NCBI GenBank assembly: GCA_958296025.1
Contig: OY282430.1
Coordinates: 434,001-498,000 of the forward strand
Length of the DNA: 64,000 bases
Direction: 5' to 3'
DNA from: an uncultured Pseudomonadales bacterium
GTDB lineage: Bacteria > Pseudomonadota > Gammaproteobacteria > Pseudomonadales > Azotimanducaceae
Each line of letters opens with the position of its first letter. The first letter of the stretch is position 1. The translations under genes were made by a program, and so were the position numbers. Below are positions 1 through 8,254 of this stretch, piece after piece. Below the pieces are notes generated by a model. It was given only the letters and a program-made list of their open reading frames with translations, was not told where the DNA came from and searched no databases.

Positions 1-2
1 CG

Positions 3-407
3 AAGCTGATGCTTGCCGACACTGGGCTGCTTGCCCACCTGATGGAAGCCGACGCCGCACGGCTGCGGCGGGACCGGACATTGCTGGGCCACATGCTGGA
101 GAACTTCGTGGCAATGGAACTGACCAAACAACTCGGTTGGTCAGAGCGACGCTGCAAGTTGTTCCACTTTCGCACCGATGCCGGCGCGGAGGTGGACCTC
201 GTGCTGGAAGACCGGATGGGCCATCTGGTGGGTGTTGAAGTGAAATGCACCCATGCCTTGCAGAAGCGGGATTTTCGTGGCCTTGAAACGCTGGCGGAGT
301 TGACCGGCCAGCGGTTTGTCCGGGGCGTAGTCCTCTATATGGGTGCAACGGTGGTGCCGTTTGGGAAGGGGCTTTATGCGCTGCCTGTTTCCCAACTTTG
401 GGCGTGA
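3..407 (+). CDS. DUF4143 C-terminal part of an AAA-type ATPase, cut by the window edge
   Basis: This is the 3' end of a gene whose reading frame is open to the left edge, so the first ATG at 9 is internal. The visible 130 residues look like the C-terminal DUF4143 domain that follows the P-loop ATPase in the widespread DUF4143 ATPase family. Supporting features are an ADTGLL motif, the stretch GHMLENFVAMEL, and a restriction-nuclease-like core with AEVDLVLED followed by VGVEVKC. The last pair resembles the D and ExK part of a PD-(D/E)XK fold. The family is common in accessory DNA and its cellular role is poorly known. It is followed at 450 by the convergent restriction endonuclease gene. Confidence 0.75.
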   Translation, partial: KLMLADTGLLAHLMEADAARLRRDRTLLGHMLENFVAMELTKQLGWSERRCKLFHFRTDAGAEVDLVLEDRMGHLVGVEVKCTHALQKRDFRGLETLAELTGQRFVRGVVLYMGATVVPFGKGLYALPVSQLWA

Positions 408-449
408 GCTCAAAAGGCGGCGTCCAGTCTGTGATTACCCAACCTGAGT

Positions 450-1388
450 TCAACGCCGCGGCCCAAGAAACCGATCTCCATTGTAGTGGATCATGTGGTC
501 TGGCCTATCGGCGATCCAAACCTCGGTCTCCCAAGCGATGGCGTCGATATGCCTGCGGAACTCCGCCAAATCGGGGAAGGCGGTGACAAAGACTAGTCCA
601 ACTTCGGCGCCCTCCGCCATTTCCGTCAACTCAATCAGGCGCTTGGGCGTGACTGGCCCGTGCGATGTCACGGCCTCAACAAAAAGGAGCCACCCGCGTT
701 CTTCGTCGTGCAGGATCACGTCGGGCAGCTTGTCATGCGCAGTGACGCCAACTCCCATTCGGGCCAAGGCATCTTGGTCCAGCCAGAGGGTCTTCTTTTC
801 CGTATCGCCCAAGTAGAGCAAATGCGCACCCGGAGCGAAACGGGGCGCGAACTCTTCAACCACGGCTTTCTGAACCTCGTTGTGCTTCCCCGGTGAAAGC
901 AGAAGTTCGCGCCCTTCCGGAATCCGCACCGGGATTCGGCGTCGCCTTCTCTTTCGGCTGCGCAATTCCGCAAGTGCTGTTCGGTTTTGCCGGAAGAGCT
1001 CCATTGCACTTCGCCATCCATCGCTACCGAAGGCCCTGACTGCACTTAGGGCCGCAGTCGTCACTGCGTAATGAGCGCGGGGGCTGTTGGTGGGCAGTCC
1101 CGGCTCAAAAGGGTTGAACTCCGCGACTCCCTCCAGCACGAATTGATGCAGCACTTGCCGGCGAAATGTCTCCCGGGTGTTCGGGGCGTAGTCAGTTCCG
1201 TAGTGCTCCCGAAGGAAATCCATGACGCCCTTGGTTACCGTGCAGCGCGTTCGGGCTGCCTTCGACCAAGGTGAATCAGGCTTGAGTTGGCACAGGGCGA
1301 GCAACGTCAGCCCAGCCATGCGGTTGTGCTGGGGTAGCGGCATACCCAGGGCTTTGAGTATCTCCTGCGCCTCTTCAACGCTAGCCAA
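450..1388 (-). CDS. BsuBI/PstI-type restriction endonuclease
   Basis: This 312-residue protein resembles the BsuBI/PstI family of type II restriction enzymes, which cleave CTGCAG in the characterised members. The C-terminal nuclease part shows GDTEKKTLW (about residues 192-200), HDKLPDVILHD, then LLFVEAVTSHGPV with the family's metal-binding Asp and Glu, and VFVTAFPD. The N-terminal half is helical and basic (a run RSRKRRRRRIP), as expected for DNA binding. The start overlaps the 3' end of the upstream methylase gene by 8 bp on the same strand, so the two are probably co-transcribed, methylase first. The actual recognition site cannot be read from the sequence. Confidence 0.88.
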   Translation of the reverse strand: MASVEEAQEILKALGMPLPQHNRMAGLTLLALCQLKPDSPWSKAARTRCTVTKGVMDFLREHYGTDYAPNTRETFRRQVLHQFVLEGVAEFNPFEPGLPTNSPRAHYAVTTAALSAVRAFGSDGWRSAMELFRQNRTALAELRSRKRRRRRIPVRIPEGRELLLSPGKHNEVQKAVVEEFAPRFAPGAHLLYLGDTEKKTLWLDQDALARMGVGVTAHDKLPDVILHDEERGWLLFVEAVTSHGPVTPKRLIELTEMAEGAEVGLVFVTAFPDLAEFRRHIDAIAWETEVWIADRPDHMIHYNGDRFLGPRR

Positions 1389-2967
1389 GAAGCGCCTCCC
1401 GTCGGTCCGGCGGTGCCGCCATCCCCATAACCAGATCGTCCAACGCCGATAGCGGATCGGCCATGCGCCTCACCCGGCTGCCCAAGGCGGTGACGACGCT
1501 GGCGGGGGGTAGGGGCATGGCGCGCAGTTCGGTGGCGCTGACCTGGGTGTTGCCGTTGATGCAGCGGAAGTAGCGGTCGAGCAGGCGGCTGCTGTACAGC
1601 GCCGCCAAGCCCCAGGATTCATCCTCGGACAATGTGCCGTTGGGTCTGTGAACGTAGTTTAGATGGTTCTCCAAGCCCAAGTCCGCAACGCCGAAGCGCT
1701 TGGCGACATAGGGCGCCGCCGTCAGCCGCCGCATCTCCTCCTTGGCGCTGAACCGGCGGACCAGCACATAGTTGCGGTTGGGCACCAGCAGCCGCTCCGC
1801 GCCATCCCGAAGAAGGTACTCCTTTTTGTGCCGCCGCAACGGCCAAGTGGCCTGCATGGGGCGAACGTGGTTCATCCACAATAGGGGGGCATGGGTTACG
1901 GGCACATCCCCGGTGGCGCAAACTGCGGAGGCGGCTCGAAACGGAACAACGGGGCCGGTGGAGATGTTCAGCCCCAGATCGCGCAAGGTGCAGGGCCAGC
2001 CCTCCACCAGTTCCAGAACCGAGGCGTCATCGTCGGAAAGCGGCAGGCGCAGCACCCTGTCGGAGTCGCGGGGATTGAGCACGGACGCCATGAGGGCGCG
2101 GCGGCGCGTGGGCCTGTCGATGTCCGCAACGCCGCGGCTGGCGGAAATCAGCACCGTGCCGCTTGCGTGGCTCCGGCGCCAGCCGTCTCGCCGACGGCCG
2201 GCGAGGATGACATTTTCCTGCAGCACGTCGTCCCGGCTGAAGGCGCTGCGGCGGGAGCCAAAGGCATGAATGGCCGCAGGCTGCATAAGCTCAAAAAACG
2301 TTGCGCGAAACTGCTGGAAGTACGGCCCCGAAGCAAAGCTGCGCGGCACGATGTACACGAAGCCGCCGGACTGCCGCAGCACCGCCGCGCCCACCGCCAT
2401 GAACAGGGCGTAGATGTTCGGCTGGCCATGCACGACGCTGGACGCGGCTAGAGCCCGGGGATCGTTGCGACCAATCTTGAAGTAGGGCGGATTGGCGATG
2501 ACGGCGTCAAAGTTTCCGTTGGGAGAATCGGCGGAAAGCAACTCCCCAAGGGAGCGCAGAGCGCCGGCGTGGGCGGCGACGAAGTCGGCGGATTCAATTT
2601 GCGCCTCCAAGCGGATGCGGCGGGCGCGGCACCAGTCGGCCAAGTAGTCCAGCACTGCGCTTAAAGGGCCGCGCAGACCGGCATCGTCCTCGTAGGCGAT
2701 CAACTTGATGCAGGCCGGCGGCTGCCTCCGGGCGGCGAGACGCTCCACCGCAGCGCAGCACAGGACGCCGGTGCCGGCCGCCGGGTCCAGCAACCGCAGC
2801 GTCTTGCCGGAGACCCTGATCTGCGCCGCCATGAAGTCCGCCACCGGCACTGGCGTCAGATACAGTCCGTGCGCCTTGCGGTACTGGCTTGACCTTGAGG
2901 GGATGTACCAAGCCCCAACGCGGTCAGCGAACGCGCATGGGCGCTCCTGCGTCGCCGGCGTCGGCAT
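1381..2967 (-). CDS. N6-adenine DNA methyltransferase of the BsuBI/PstI-type restriction-modification system
   Basis: The product would methylate adenine in the site cut by the partner nuclease. It shows the S-adenosylmethionine-binding motif LDPAAGTGVL near residue 55 and the catalytic NPPYF motif near residue 160, preceded by DAVIA. The C-terminal half is a target-recognition-like region. The frame is open upstream to 3273, but I place the start at the ATG at 2967 (MPTPATQERP), because the homologous partial copy at 3778-4314 has the same ATG and an ATG at 3021 has no visible ribosome-binding site. The stop overlaps the nuclease gene. The first 537 bp of the gene region are duplicated nearby. 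Confidence 0.85.
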   Translation of the reverse strand: MPTPATQERPCAFADRVGAWYIPSRSSQYRKAHGLYLTPVPVADFMAAQIRVSGKTLRLLDPAAGTGVLCCAAVERLAARRQPPACIKLIAYEDDAGLRGPLSAVLDYLADWCRARRIRLEAQIESADFVAAHAGALRSLGELLSADSPNGNFDAVIANPPYFKIGRNDPRALAASSVVHGQPNIYALFMAVGAAVLRQSGGFVYIVPRSFASGPYFQQFRATFFELMQPAAIHAFGSRRSAFSRDDVLQENVILAGRRRDGWRRSHASGTVLISASRGVADIDRPTRRRALMASVLNPRDSDRVLRLPLSDDDASVLELVEGWPCTLRDLGLNISTGPVVPFRAASAVCATGDVPVTHAPLLWMNHVRPMQATWPLRRHKKEYLLRDGAERLLVPNRNYVLVRRFSAKEEMRRLTAAPYVAKRFGVADLGLENHLNYVHRPNGTLSEDESWGLAALYSSRLLDRYFRCINGNTQVSATELRAMPLPPASVVTALGSRVRRMADPLSALDDLVMGMAAPPDRREALLG

Positions 2968-3015
2968 CGGGGAAACCTGTCGGCGGGGATGAACGCTTGC
3001 GTTGCTGATATCGAC
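2479..3015. repeat. Direct repeat copy 1 (methylase 5' region)
   Basis: This segment recurs at 3778-4314 with only scattered substitutions and a constant offset of 1299 bp, in the same orientation. It covers the methylase from just after the NPPYF motif back through the start codon and about 48 bp upstream. Sequence identity ends abruptly at both sides (GATATCGAC then divergence on the right; GAAGTA on the left). Confidence 0.9.
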
Positions 3016-3254
3016 TGTCATGGCACTTGCGACGATGTAGGGGGAATGATAGCCACCGCCAAGGGCGAGAAAAAGGGGCGATGGACCGGAGACACTTGCG
3101 CTGTAGCCTTTTCCAGCCCCTTTTTGCCGCTTTTTACCGCTAGCCGTTGCGAACTCCCCTGTGCGAGAAGTCGCCCAGGGCCGCAGCCAACAGCCACGCT
3201 CTACAGTAAAATCGCCCCCCACGCCGTAGGGCGGGCAGCAACAGGGAGCAACCG

Positions 3255-3689
3255 ATGGCGGAGTACGTTCCATCCCCGGTCAAGTGGGCGGCGGATCAGG
3301 TGGCGCTCTATGAAAGCAGCGGCGGTACGGAGGGCACCACGCTGCTCGATACCGGCTTGCCGGTCATCATCGTCACCCACAGGGGCAACAAGACCGGCGC
3401 CGTGCGCAAGACGCCGTTGATGCGGGTCAAGGATGGCGACGGCTATGTGCTGGTCGGTTCCCGAGGCGGGGCACCGGCGCATCCGGTGTGGGTACACAAT
3501 CTACGGGCGGACCCTAACGTCCAGATCCAAGACGAGACCGAGGTTTTCTCCATGTGCGTCCGGGAGGTGCGGGACGCTGACGAGAGGGCGCGTCTTTGGG
3601 CGCTGGCGGTGGAGGCGTTTCCGCCCTACGAGGAATACAGGAACAAGACCGAGCGCCTCATTCCGGTTTTCTTGGCCGAGCCCGCCTGA
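3255..3689 (+). CDS. Nitroreductase / deazaflavin-dependent oxidoreductase family protein (Ddn-like fold)
   Basis: This 144-residue protein belongs to the small split-barrel family that includes the F420-dependent nitroreductase Ddn of mycobacteria. The core is typical: IIVTHRGNKTGAVRKTPLM (residues about 38-56), then GDGYVLVGSRGG, HPVWVHNLRADPNVQI, and a C-terminal FPPYEEYRNKTERLIPVF. The cofactor in a proteobacterium could be F420, FMN or another flavin; the sequence does not decide. A ribosome-binding site AGGGAG (3243-3248) precedes the ATG. The gene lies between two direct copies of the methylase 5' region, on the opposite strand to them, so it probably arrived with or between the duplication. 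Confidence 0.8.
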   Translation: MAEYVPSPVKWAADQVALYESSGGTEGTTLLDTGLPVIIVTHRGNKTGAVRKTPLMRVKDGDGYVLVGSRGGAPAHPVWVHNLRADPNVQIQDETEVFSMCVREVRDADERARLWALAVEAFPPYEEYRNKTERLIPVFLAEPA

Positions 3690-3702
3690 TTGGGATGATG
3701 GC

Positions 3703-4266
3703 CTAGATATCCCACCTCGCCACCGGCTGGTTAGTGGCCAAGGCACTTGGGGCGGCTTGGCCTTGAGGCGAGGAAAGGAAGTACGGCGGATTGGCGATGA
3801 CGGCGTCAAAGTTTCCGTTGGGAGAATCGGCGGGGAGCAACTCCCCAAGGGAGCGCAGAGCGCCGGCATGGGCGGCGACGAAGTCGGCGGATTCTATCTG
3901 CGCCTCCAAGCGGATGCGGCGGGCGCGGCACCAGTCGGCCAAGTAGTCCAGCACTGCGCTCAAAGGGCCGCGCAGGTCGGCATCGTCCTCGTAGGCGATC
4001 AACTTGATGCAGGCTGGCGGCTGCCTCCGGGCGGCGAGACGCTCCACCGCAGCGCAGCACAGGACGCCGGCGCCGGCCGCCGGGTCCAGCAACCGCAGCG
4101 TCTTGCCGGAGACCTTGATCTGCGCCGCCATGAAGTCCGCCACCGGCACTGGCGTCAGATACAGTCCGTGCGCCTTGCGGTACTGGCTTGACCTTGAGGG
4201 GATGTACCAAGCCCCAACGCGGTCGGCGAACGCGCATGGGCGCTCCTGCGTCGCCGGCGTCGGCAT
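3703..4266 (-). pseudogene. Truncated second copy of the methylase gene
   Basis: The start codon and the first about 160 codons of the methylase are repeated here, including LDPAAGAGVL and NPPYF. Homology stops right after NPPYF at 3778 and the frame then runs into unrelated DNA to a stop at 3703. The target-recognition half is missing, so the product should not methylate DNA. Substitutions relative to the intact copy are few, so the duplication looks recent. Confidence 0.85.
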
Positions 4267-4314
4267 CGGGGAAACCTGTCGGCGGGGATGAACGCTTGCG
4301 CTGCTGATATCGAC
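3778..4314. repeat. Direct repeat copy 2 (methylase 5' region)
   Basis: Second copy of the 537-bp repeat described at 2479-3015, same orientation, 1299 bp apart. Confidence 0.9.
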
Positions 4315-4326
4315 GACGCCTGTGCT

Positions 4327-4746
4327 CTATCGGGACGGCCCGGAATTCGCTGGATCGTACGCTCTCTTGCGCCGCTGCCGGATTTCCAATTGCAGCTTTC
4401 GCCACTCCGGTGTTCCCTCGTGCGGTGCAATCCTGTGGTAGCCGGCGAGCAGCGGCTCACTGAGCTTTTTAACGACTTCAATAAGGTACGGCCTTACGTC
4501 ATCAAAGTTGCGGTTTGTGGGAATGACAATGATAGGCAGCGGAGGGCTTGGCGTCTGGAACTCCATGTTTATGTCGCCCGTGACCATCGCCTCAAATCCT
4601 TCACCATGTGCGTCCGCCTGCAGTTTTCCATTGGTGGCCCCTGCCCATCCCAAGGCCTGCACATGCTCAAATCTGTGTTTCGGCCTCATATCCCTGAGAA
4701 CGCCGCAGATCCGTGCAGGCAGGCATTCGTCCACCGGAATTCTCAT
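4327..4746 (-). CDS. DUF5615 PIN-like toxin of a toxin-antitoxin pair
   Basis: A 139-residue protein starting MRIPVDECLP, the hallmark of DUF5615/Mut7-C-like PIN-fold proteins in which the early acidic residues bind metal. A second acidic motif, MVTGDINMEF, sits near residue 55. The expected activity is RNA cleavage. Its ATG overlaps the stop of the DUF433 gene upstream by 4 bp (4743-4746), the usual antitoxin-first arrangement of DUF433/DUF5615 pairs. The C-terminal 30 residues are basic and may be an extension. Toxin activity itself is inferred from the family. Confidence 0.75.
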   Translation of the reverse strand: MRIPVDECLPARICGVLRDMRPKHRFEHVQALGWAGATNGKLQADAHGEGFEAMVTGDINMEFQTPSPPLPIIVIPTNRNFDDVRPYLIEVVKKLSEPLLAGYHRIAPHEGTPEWRKLQLEIRQRRKRAYDPANSGPSR

Positions 4747-5039
4747 CTGGTTGGGGGAGTGTCGCTCCGCGCCCTATGCTCGTGTGCGCACTTCAATTCG
4801 ACCCCCCTGACATACTCATTGTCGATTCGCTCAATGGCGAGTTCAACTTGGTCCTTGGTGACGGTTGGGAAGTCGCTCAGGAAATCGGCAATGGTGTAGC
4901 CGTCCCGAAGGTAGCCGAGTAATTGAGATACGCCCACCCGTGTGCCGGTAAAGCAAGCGACTCCACCGCGTATGTCGGGCGCTGAGCGGAACACCTTGTT
5001 TGGGTCCGGATGCAATTGCGTCTTGGATTGCTTGCCCAT
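4743..5039 (-). CDS. DUF433 antitoxin
   Basis: A 98-residue DUF433 protein with the family pattern: RSAPDIRGGVACFTGTRVGV near residues 18-37, then LLGYLRDGYTIADFLSDFP and a C-terminal helix beginning VTKDQVELAIE. Family members are small helix-turn-helix-like proteins usually encoded just before a DUF5615 PIN toxin, and are thought to neutralise it and repress the operon. The 4-bp overlap with the following gene supports translational coupling. Confidence 0.8.
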   Translation of the reverse strand: MGKQSKTQLHPDPNKVFRSAPDIRGGVACFTGTRVGVSQLLGYLRDGYTIADFLSDFPTVTKDQVELAIERIDNEYVRGVELKCAHEHRARSDTPPTR

Positions 5040-5318
5040 AGGGTTTACCCGCTCCGTTGAATCGACAAAGCATTATAGGCTGTGCGTTAGACTCACGCTA
5101 ATCACAACTTTGTGAAGGGACTTGCGCTGCGGGGTTTTTCCACGCTTTTGGGGCTGGCGGCCGCACGGCGCCTTGGGGTTTCAAGGCGCGATTCGGTCAT
5201 GAACGGTGCCGCATCGCCGTTTCGAGCGTTTTTGGCGTGTTGCGGGGCTGGCTCAGGGCTTGTTTTGGTGGATTCCCAGTGCAGGATCTGGGCTGGATAA
5301 GAGACGGCAGGCAATCCG
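5040..5318. other. Intergenic region between divergent genes
   Basis: This 279-bp gap separates the toxin-antitoxin operon (leftward) from the thiolase-like gene (rightward) and must hold both promoters. A 62-codon frame at 5112-5300 has no recognisable features and looks like chance. I see no RNA gene or repeat. Confidence 0.5.
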
Positions 5319-6500
5319 ATGACAACGACGCCGATGCGCACACCCTATCAGGACGTGGTGGTGGCTGCACCCGTGACCGTGCCCTACGTCCGCTACTCCA
5401 TCCGCAGCGCCCATTGGTTTTTGGCCCGCGCCCTTGCCGGCCTTCTGCAAAGCGCTGGCCTTGGCAAGGACGAGGTGGACGGGCTGTGCGTCTCCAGCTT
5501 CACCCTGTTTCCGGACACCGCCGTGGGGCTGACCGATCATTTGGGCCTGTCCCCCCGCTGGTTGGACCACATTCCGGTGGGCGGCGCCTGCGGGGTGGTG
5601 GCGCTGCGCCGGGCGGCGCGGGCCGTTCAGGCCGGGGACGCCGACGTCGTCGCCTGCCTGGCCGGGGACACCAACCATGTGGACACCTTTCGGCTGACCT
5701 TGGGCAGCTTCAGCCAGTTCGCTCGGGATGCCGTCTATCCCTACGGCTCCGGCGGGCCGAACGCCAGCTTCGCCTTCCTCACCGACCACTACATGCGCCA
5801 GCACGGTGCAACGCGGGAGGACTTCGGCAAGCTCTGCGTGCAGCAACGCGCCAACGCCTTGGGGTTTCCCCACGCCCTGTTCAAGAAGCCGCTGACGATG
5901 GCGCAATACCTGAACGCCCGGCCCATCACCCTGCCCTTGCACCTGTTCGACTGCGTGATGCCCTGCGCCGGGGGCGAGGGATTTTTGGTGATGTCCCGGC
6001 AGCGGGCGCAGCGGCTGGGCTTGCCTCATGCGCAGATTCTCTCCACCATCGAACGCCACAACGCCTTCCCGGAAGATCCCATCCAGATGCGCGGCGGCTG
6101 GGCCTTGGACCGGGACGACCTCTACGCCTTGGCCGGGGTGGGGCCGGAGGAAATGGACTTCGTGCAAACCTACGACGACTACCCGGTCATCAACATGATG
6201 CAATTGGAGGACTTGGGCTTCTGCGCCAAGGGCGAAGCGCCGGCGTTCGTCCGCCGCCACGACTTCACTTGGCGCGGGGACTTCCCGCTGAACGTCTCCG
6301 GCGGCCAGCTGTCCGTGGGGCAGGCGGGCATGGCCGGCGGCTACCTGGGCTTGGTCGAGGCCATCCGCCAATTGACCGACAGCGCCTTGGGACACGCGGT
6401 GGCGAAGGCCCGCCTGGCCTTGGTGAGCGGCTTCGGCATGATTAACTTCGACCGGGGGCTGTGCAGCGCCGCCGCGGTTCTAGGAAGGGCCAACGGATGA
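5319..6500 (+). CDS. Thiolase-like protein (SCP2/lipid-transfer type), possible aldolase subunit
   Basis: A 393-residue thiolase-superfamily protein. The nucleophile region reads PVGGACGVVALRRAARAV (about residue 90), and later motifs are MPCAGGEGFLVMS and DFPLNVSGGQLSVGQAGMAG. In true thiolases the last motif contains a catalytic His (GHPxGA); here that position is Gln, so classical Claisen chemistry is doubtful. The stop overlaps the start of a DUF35-containing gene (ATGA at 6497-6500). Thiolase-like plus DUF35 pairs form acyl-CoA lyases in steroid side-chain breakdown (Ltp2 with the ChsH2 DUF35 domain), so a lipid or steroid acyl-CoA role is a reasonable inference. The substrate is unknown. 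Confidence 0.75.
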   Translation: MTTTPMRTPYQDVVVAAPVTVPYVRYSIRSAHWFLARALAGLLQSAGLGKDEVDGLCVSSFTLFPDTAVGLTDHLGLSPRWLDHIPVGGACGVVALRRAARAVQAGDADVVACLAGDTNHVDTFRLTLGSFSQFARDAVYPYGSGGPNASFAFLTDHYMRQHGATREDFGKLCVQQRANALGFPHALFKKPLTMAQYLNARPITLPLHLFDCVMPCAGGEGFLVMSRQRAQRLGLPHAQILSTIERHNAFPEDPIQMRGGWALDRDDLYALAGVGPEEMDFVQTYDDYPVINMMQLEDLGFCAKGEAPAFVRRHDFTWRGDFPLNVSGGQLSVGQAGMAGGYLGLVEAIRQLTDSALGHAVAKARLALVSGFGMINFDRGLCSAAAVLGRANG

Positions 6501-7738
6501 CAGCGCCCCTAACGAAGCCGAAGCGCAAGAACCCGATCCTGCGCACCCGCTTGCCGGTGCTGCCGCCGGGTGCCCGCAGCCGGGTGGCCCAAGGGGTGAC
6601 GGCGGCGGCGGCGGAAGGCCGTTTCGCATTGCAGGTGTGCGAGAGATGCAGCATGGCTCAGTATCCGCCCCGGGAAGCCTGCCGTCAGTGCCTTTCCGAC
6701 GATCTGCACTGGCGGGAGCAGGACGGACGGGGCGAATTGCTGGCCCTCACCGAACTGCACCACAGCAATGACCTGTTCTTCCGCGAGCGGCTGCCTTGGC
6801 GGCTGGGGCTGGTCAAGCTGCGCTCCGGCCCCAGCTTGGTGGCCCATCTGCACGGCGATGTGGTCGGCCCCGGCAAGGTGCGCCTGAGCGCCCGTCTGGA
6901 CCGGGCCGGTCAAGCCGTGATAATCGCTTTTCCAGAGGAGGAGACGACCCACATGGTGGACGACAAGCAACTGCGGCAGATGACTTGCGACCCGAAATTC
7001 CGCCGGGCGCTGGTCACCGACGGCAAGACGGAGGTGGGCCAAGCGATGGTCCGGGCGCTGATCGACGCTGAGGCGTCGTTGGTATGGGTGGGCCATGCGG
7101 AGCCTTGGAAGAAGTTTGCCGGCTTTGCGGAACTGCAAGCCCTGCCCCAAGTGACCTTGGTGGCGCTGGATTTGACCGACCCCCGCTCCGTGCGGGAAAC
7201 CGCCGCCTCCATCGGCGGTCGGGTGGACATTCTCATCAACACCGCCGAGATCCATCGCACCCACGGAATTTCCTCCCGCTACGGCACGGACGTGGCGCGG
7301 CTGGAGATGGACGTGAACTACTTCGGCCTGCTGCGGCTGGCCCAGGAATTCGGCCCGGCCATGCGCGGGCGCGGCGCGGACGGGCAGAACCACGCCGTGG
7401 CTTGGGTGAACCTGCTGAGCGTCTTCGCCCTGTCCAACTTCCCCAACCACGGCACCTTCTCCGCCTCCAAGGCCGCCGCCTGGTCCCTCTCCCAATGCCT
7501 GCGGGCGGAGATGGCCGAGGCCGGCATCCGCGTCCTCAATGTCTTTCCCGGCCCCATAGACGACGAGTGGAACCAGCAGTTGCCGCCGCCCAAGATCGCC
7601 CCGGAGCGCCTGGCCCGGGAGATCGTGACGGCGCTAAAGGATGGCTTGGAAGACATCTACCCTGGCGACGTGGCCCAGGAATGGCGGGCGCGCTGGCGCG
7701 ACAACCCGAAGGTTCTGGAACGGGAGTTGACGGGGTAG
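6497..7738 (+). CDS. DUF35 zinc-ribbon/OB-fold protein fused to a short-chain dehydrogenase-like domain
   Basis: The 413-residue product joins two domains. Residues about 30-155 form a DUF35 module: a rubredoxin-like zinc ribbon with CERC and CRQC pairs, then an OB-fold (GELLALTELH ... GPSLVAHLHGDVVGPGKVR). Residues about 165-400 resemble an SDR Rossmann domain with DILINTA, a Ser in NLLSVFAL and TFSASKAAAW. The SDR part is degenerate: the glycine-rich dinucleotide motif reads VTDGKTEVGQA and the catalytic Tyr of YxxxK is Phe, so it may be a binding rather than catalytic domain. The start was placed at the ATG overlapping the thiolase stop. The overlap implies coupled translation of partner subunits. 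Confidence 0.8.
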   Translation: MTAPLTKPKRKNPILRTRLPVLPPGARSRVAQGVTAAAAEGRFALQVCERCSMAQYPPREACRQCLSDDLHWREQDGRGELLALTELHHSNDLFFRERLPWRLGLVKLRSGPSLVAHLHGDVVGPGKVRLSARLDRAGQAVIIAFPEEETTHMVDDKQLRQMTCDPKFRRALVTDGKTEVGQAMVRALIDAEASLVWVGHAEPWKKFAGFAELQALPQVTLVALDLTDPRSVRETAASIGGRVDILINTAEIHRTHGISSRYGTDVARLEMDVNYFGLLRLAQEFGPAMRGRGADGQNHAVAWVNLLSVFALSNFPNHGTFSASKAAAWSLSQCLRAEMAEAGIRVLNVFPGPIDDEWNQQLPPPKIAPERLAREIVTALKDGLEDIYPGDVAQEWRARWRDNPKVLERELTG

Positions 7739-8254
7739 CGCCCATAGCAGCGGCGGTTGCCGCCGGAAAGCGCCCCTTCCGCCCCTCCTGGAACCCGCCG
7801 TCCCCCAACTTCCCGCGTCCCAATATGCAGGACCGAGTGGAACAGCTTCGCCAGCAAACGACCTTAAAATCGCCCTGGCTCACTCATGACAATTTATAGT
7901 GGTTCGCATGGCGGAGCCGTTATACTGGCATGATGTCGGACGGAATCAGCGGCCATCATAGGAGCGCTGTTCATATCAACCAGGAAGCACCTGTTGGCTT
8001 GGCTCCGGTTGCGCCGGGAACGAACACGAGGAGTGCGTGGCCGGCGAAACCGCCGTCATCATCAACGCCGACCTCCAGGACCCGCCCCAAGTCATCCCCG
8101 AGGTGCTGGAGCGCTGGCACCAGGGTGCCGACGTCGCCCACGGCCTGTGCATCGAACGCAACAACGAGACGCGGTTCAAGCGCTGGACGGCCGGTGCTTT
8201 CTACCGCCTTAGGCTTGCGGAACAGCGCACGTCTCTCGTTGAGTAGAAATTAGG
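7739..8254 (+). pseudogene. 516-bp gap with a relic of a GT2 glycosyltransferase
   Basis: No intact gene is present. From about 8019 to 8215 one frame encodes TAVIINADLQDPPQVIPEVL, ERWHQGADV and ETRFKRWTAGAFYRL, which matches the central part of DPM1/GtrB-like family 2 glycosyltransferases (the DADLQDPP donor-binding motif and the FKR helix). The N-terminal GT-A part and the membrane C-terminus are missing, and the frame ends at 8246. It directly precedes the glycan operon, so it is probably what remains of a former first gene. The rest of the gap (7739-8018) shows nothing I can identify. Confidence 0.6.

Noticed and set aside
5253-6395. A 380-codon minus-strand frame opposite the thiolase-like gene
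   Set aside because: Low-complexity G/A/Q/H-rich translation typical of antisense shadows; the plus strand has family motifs.
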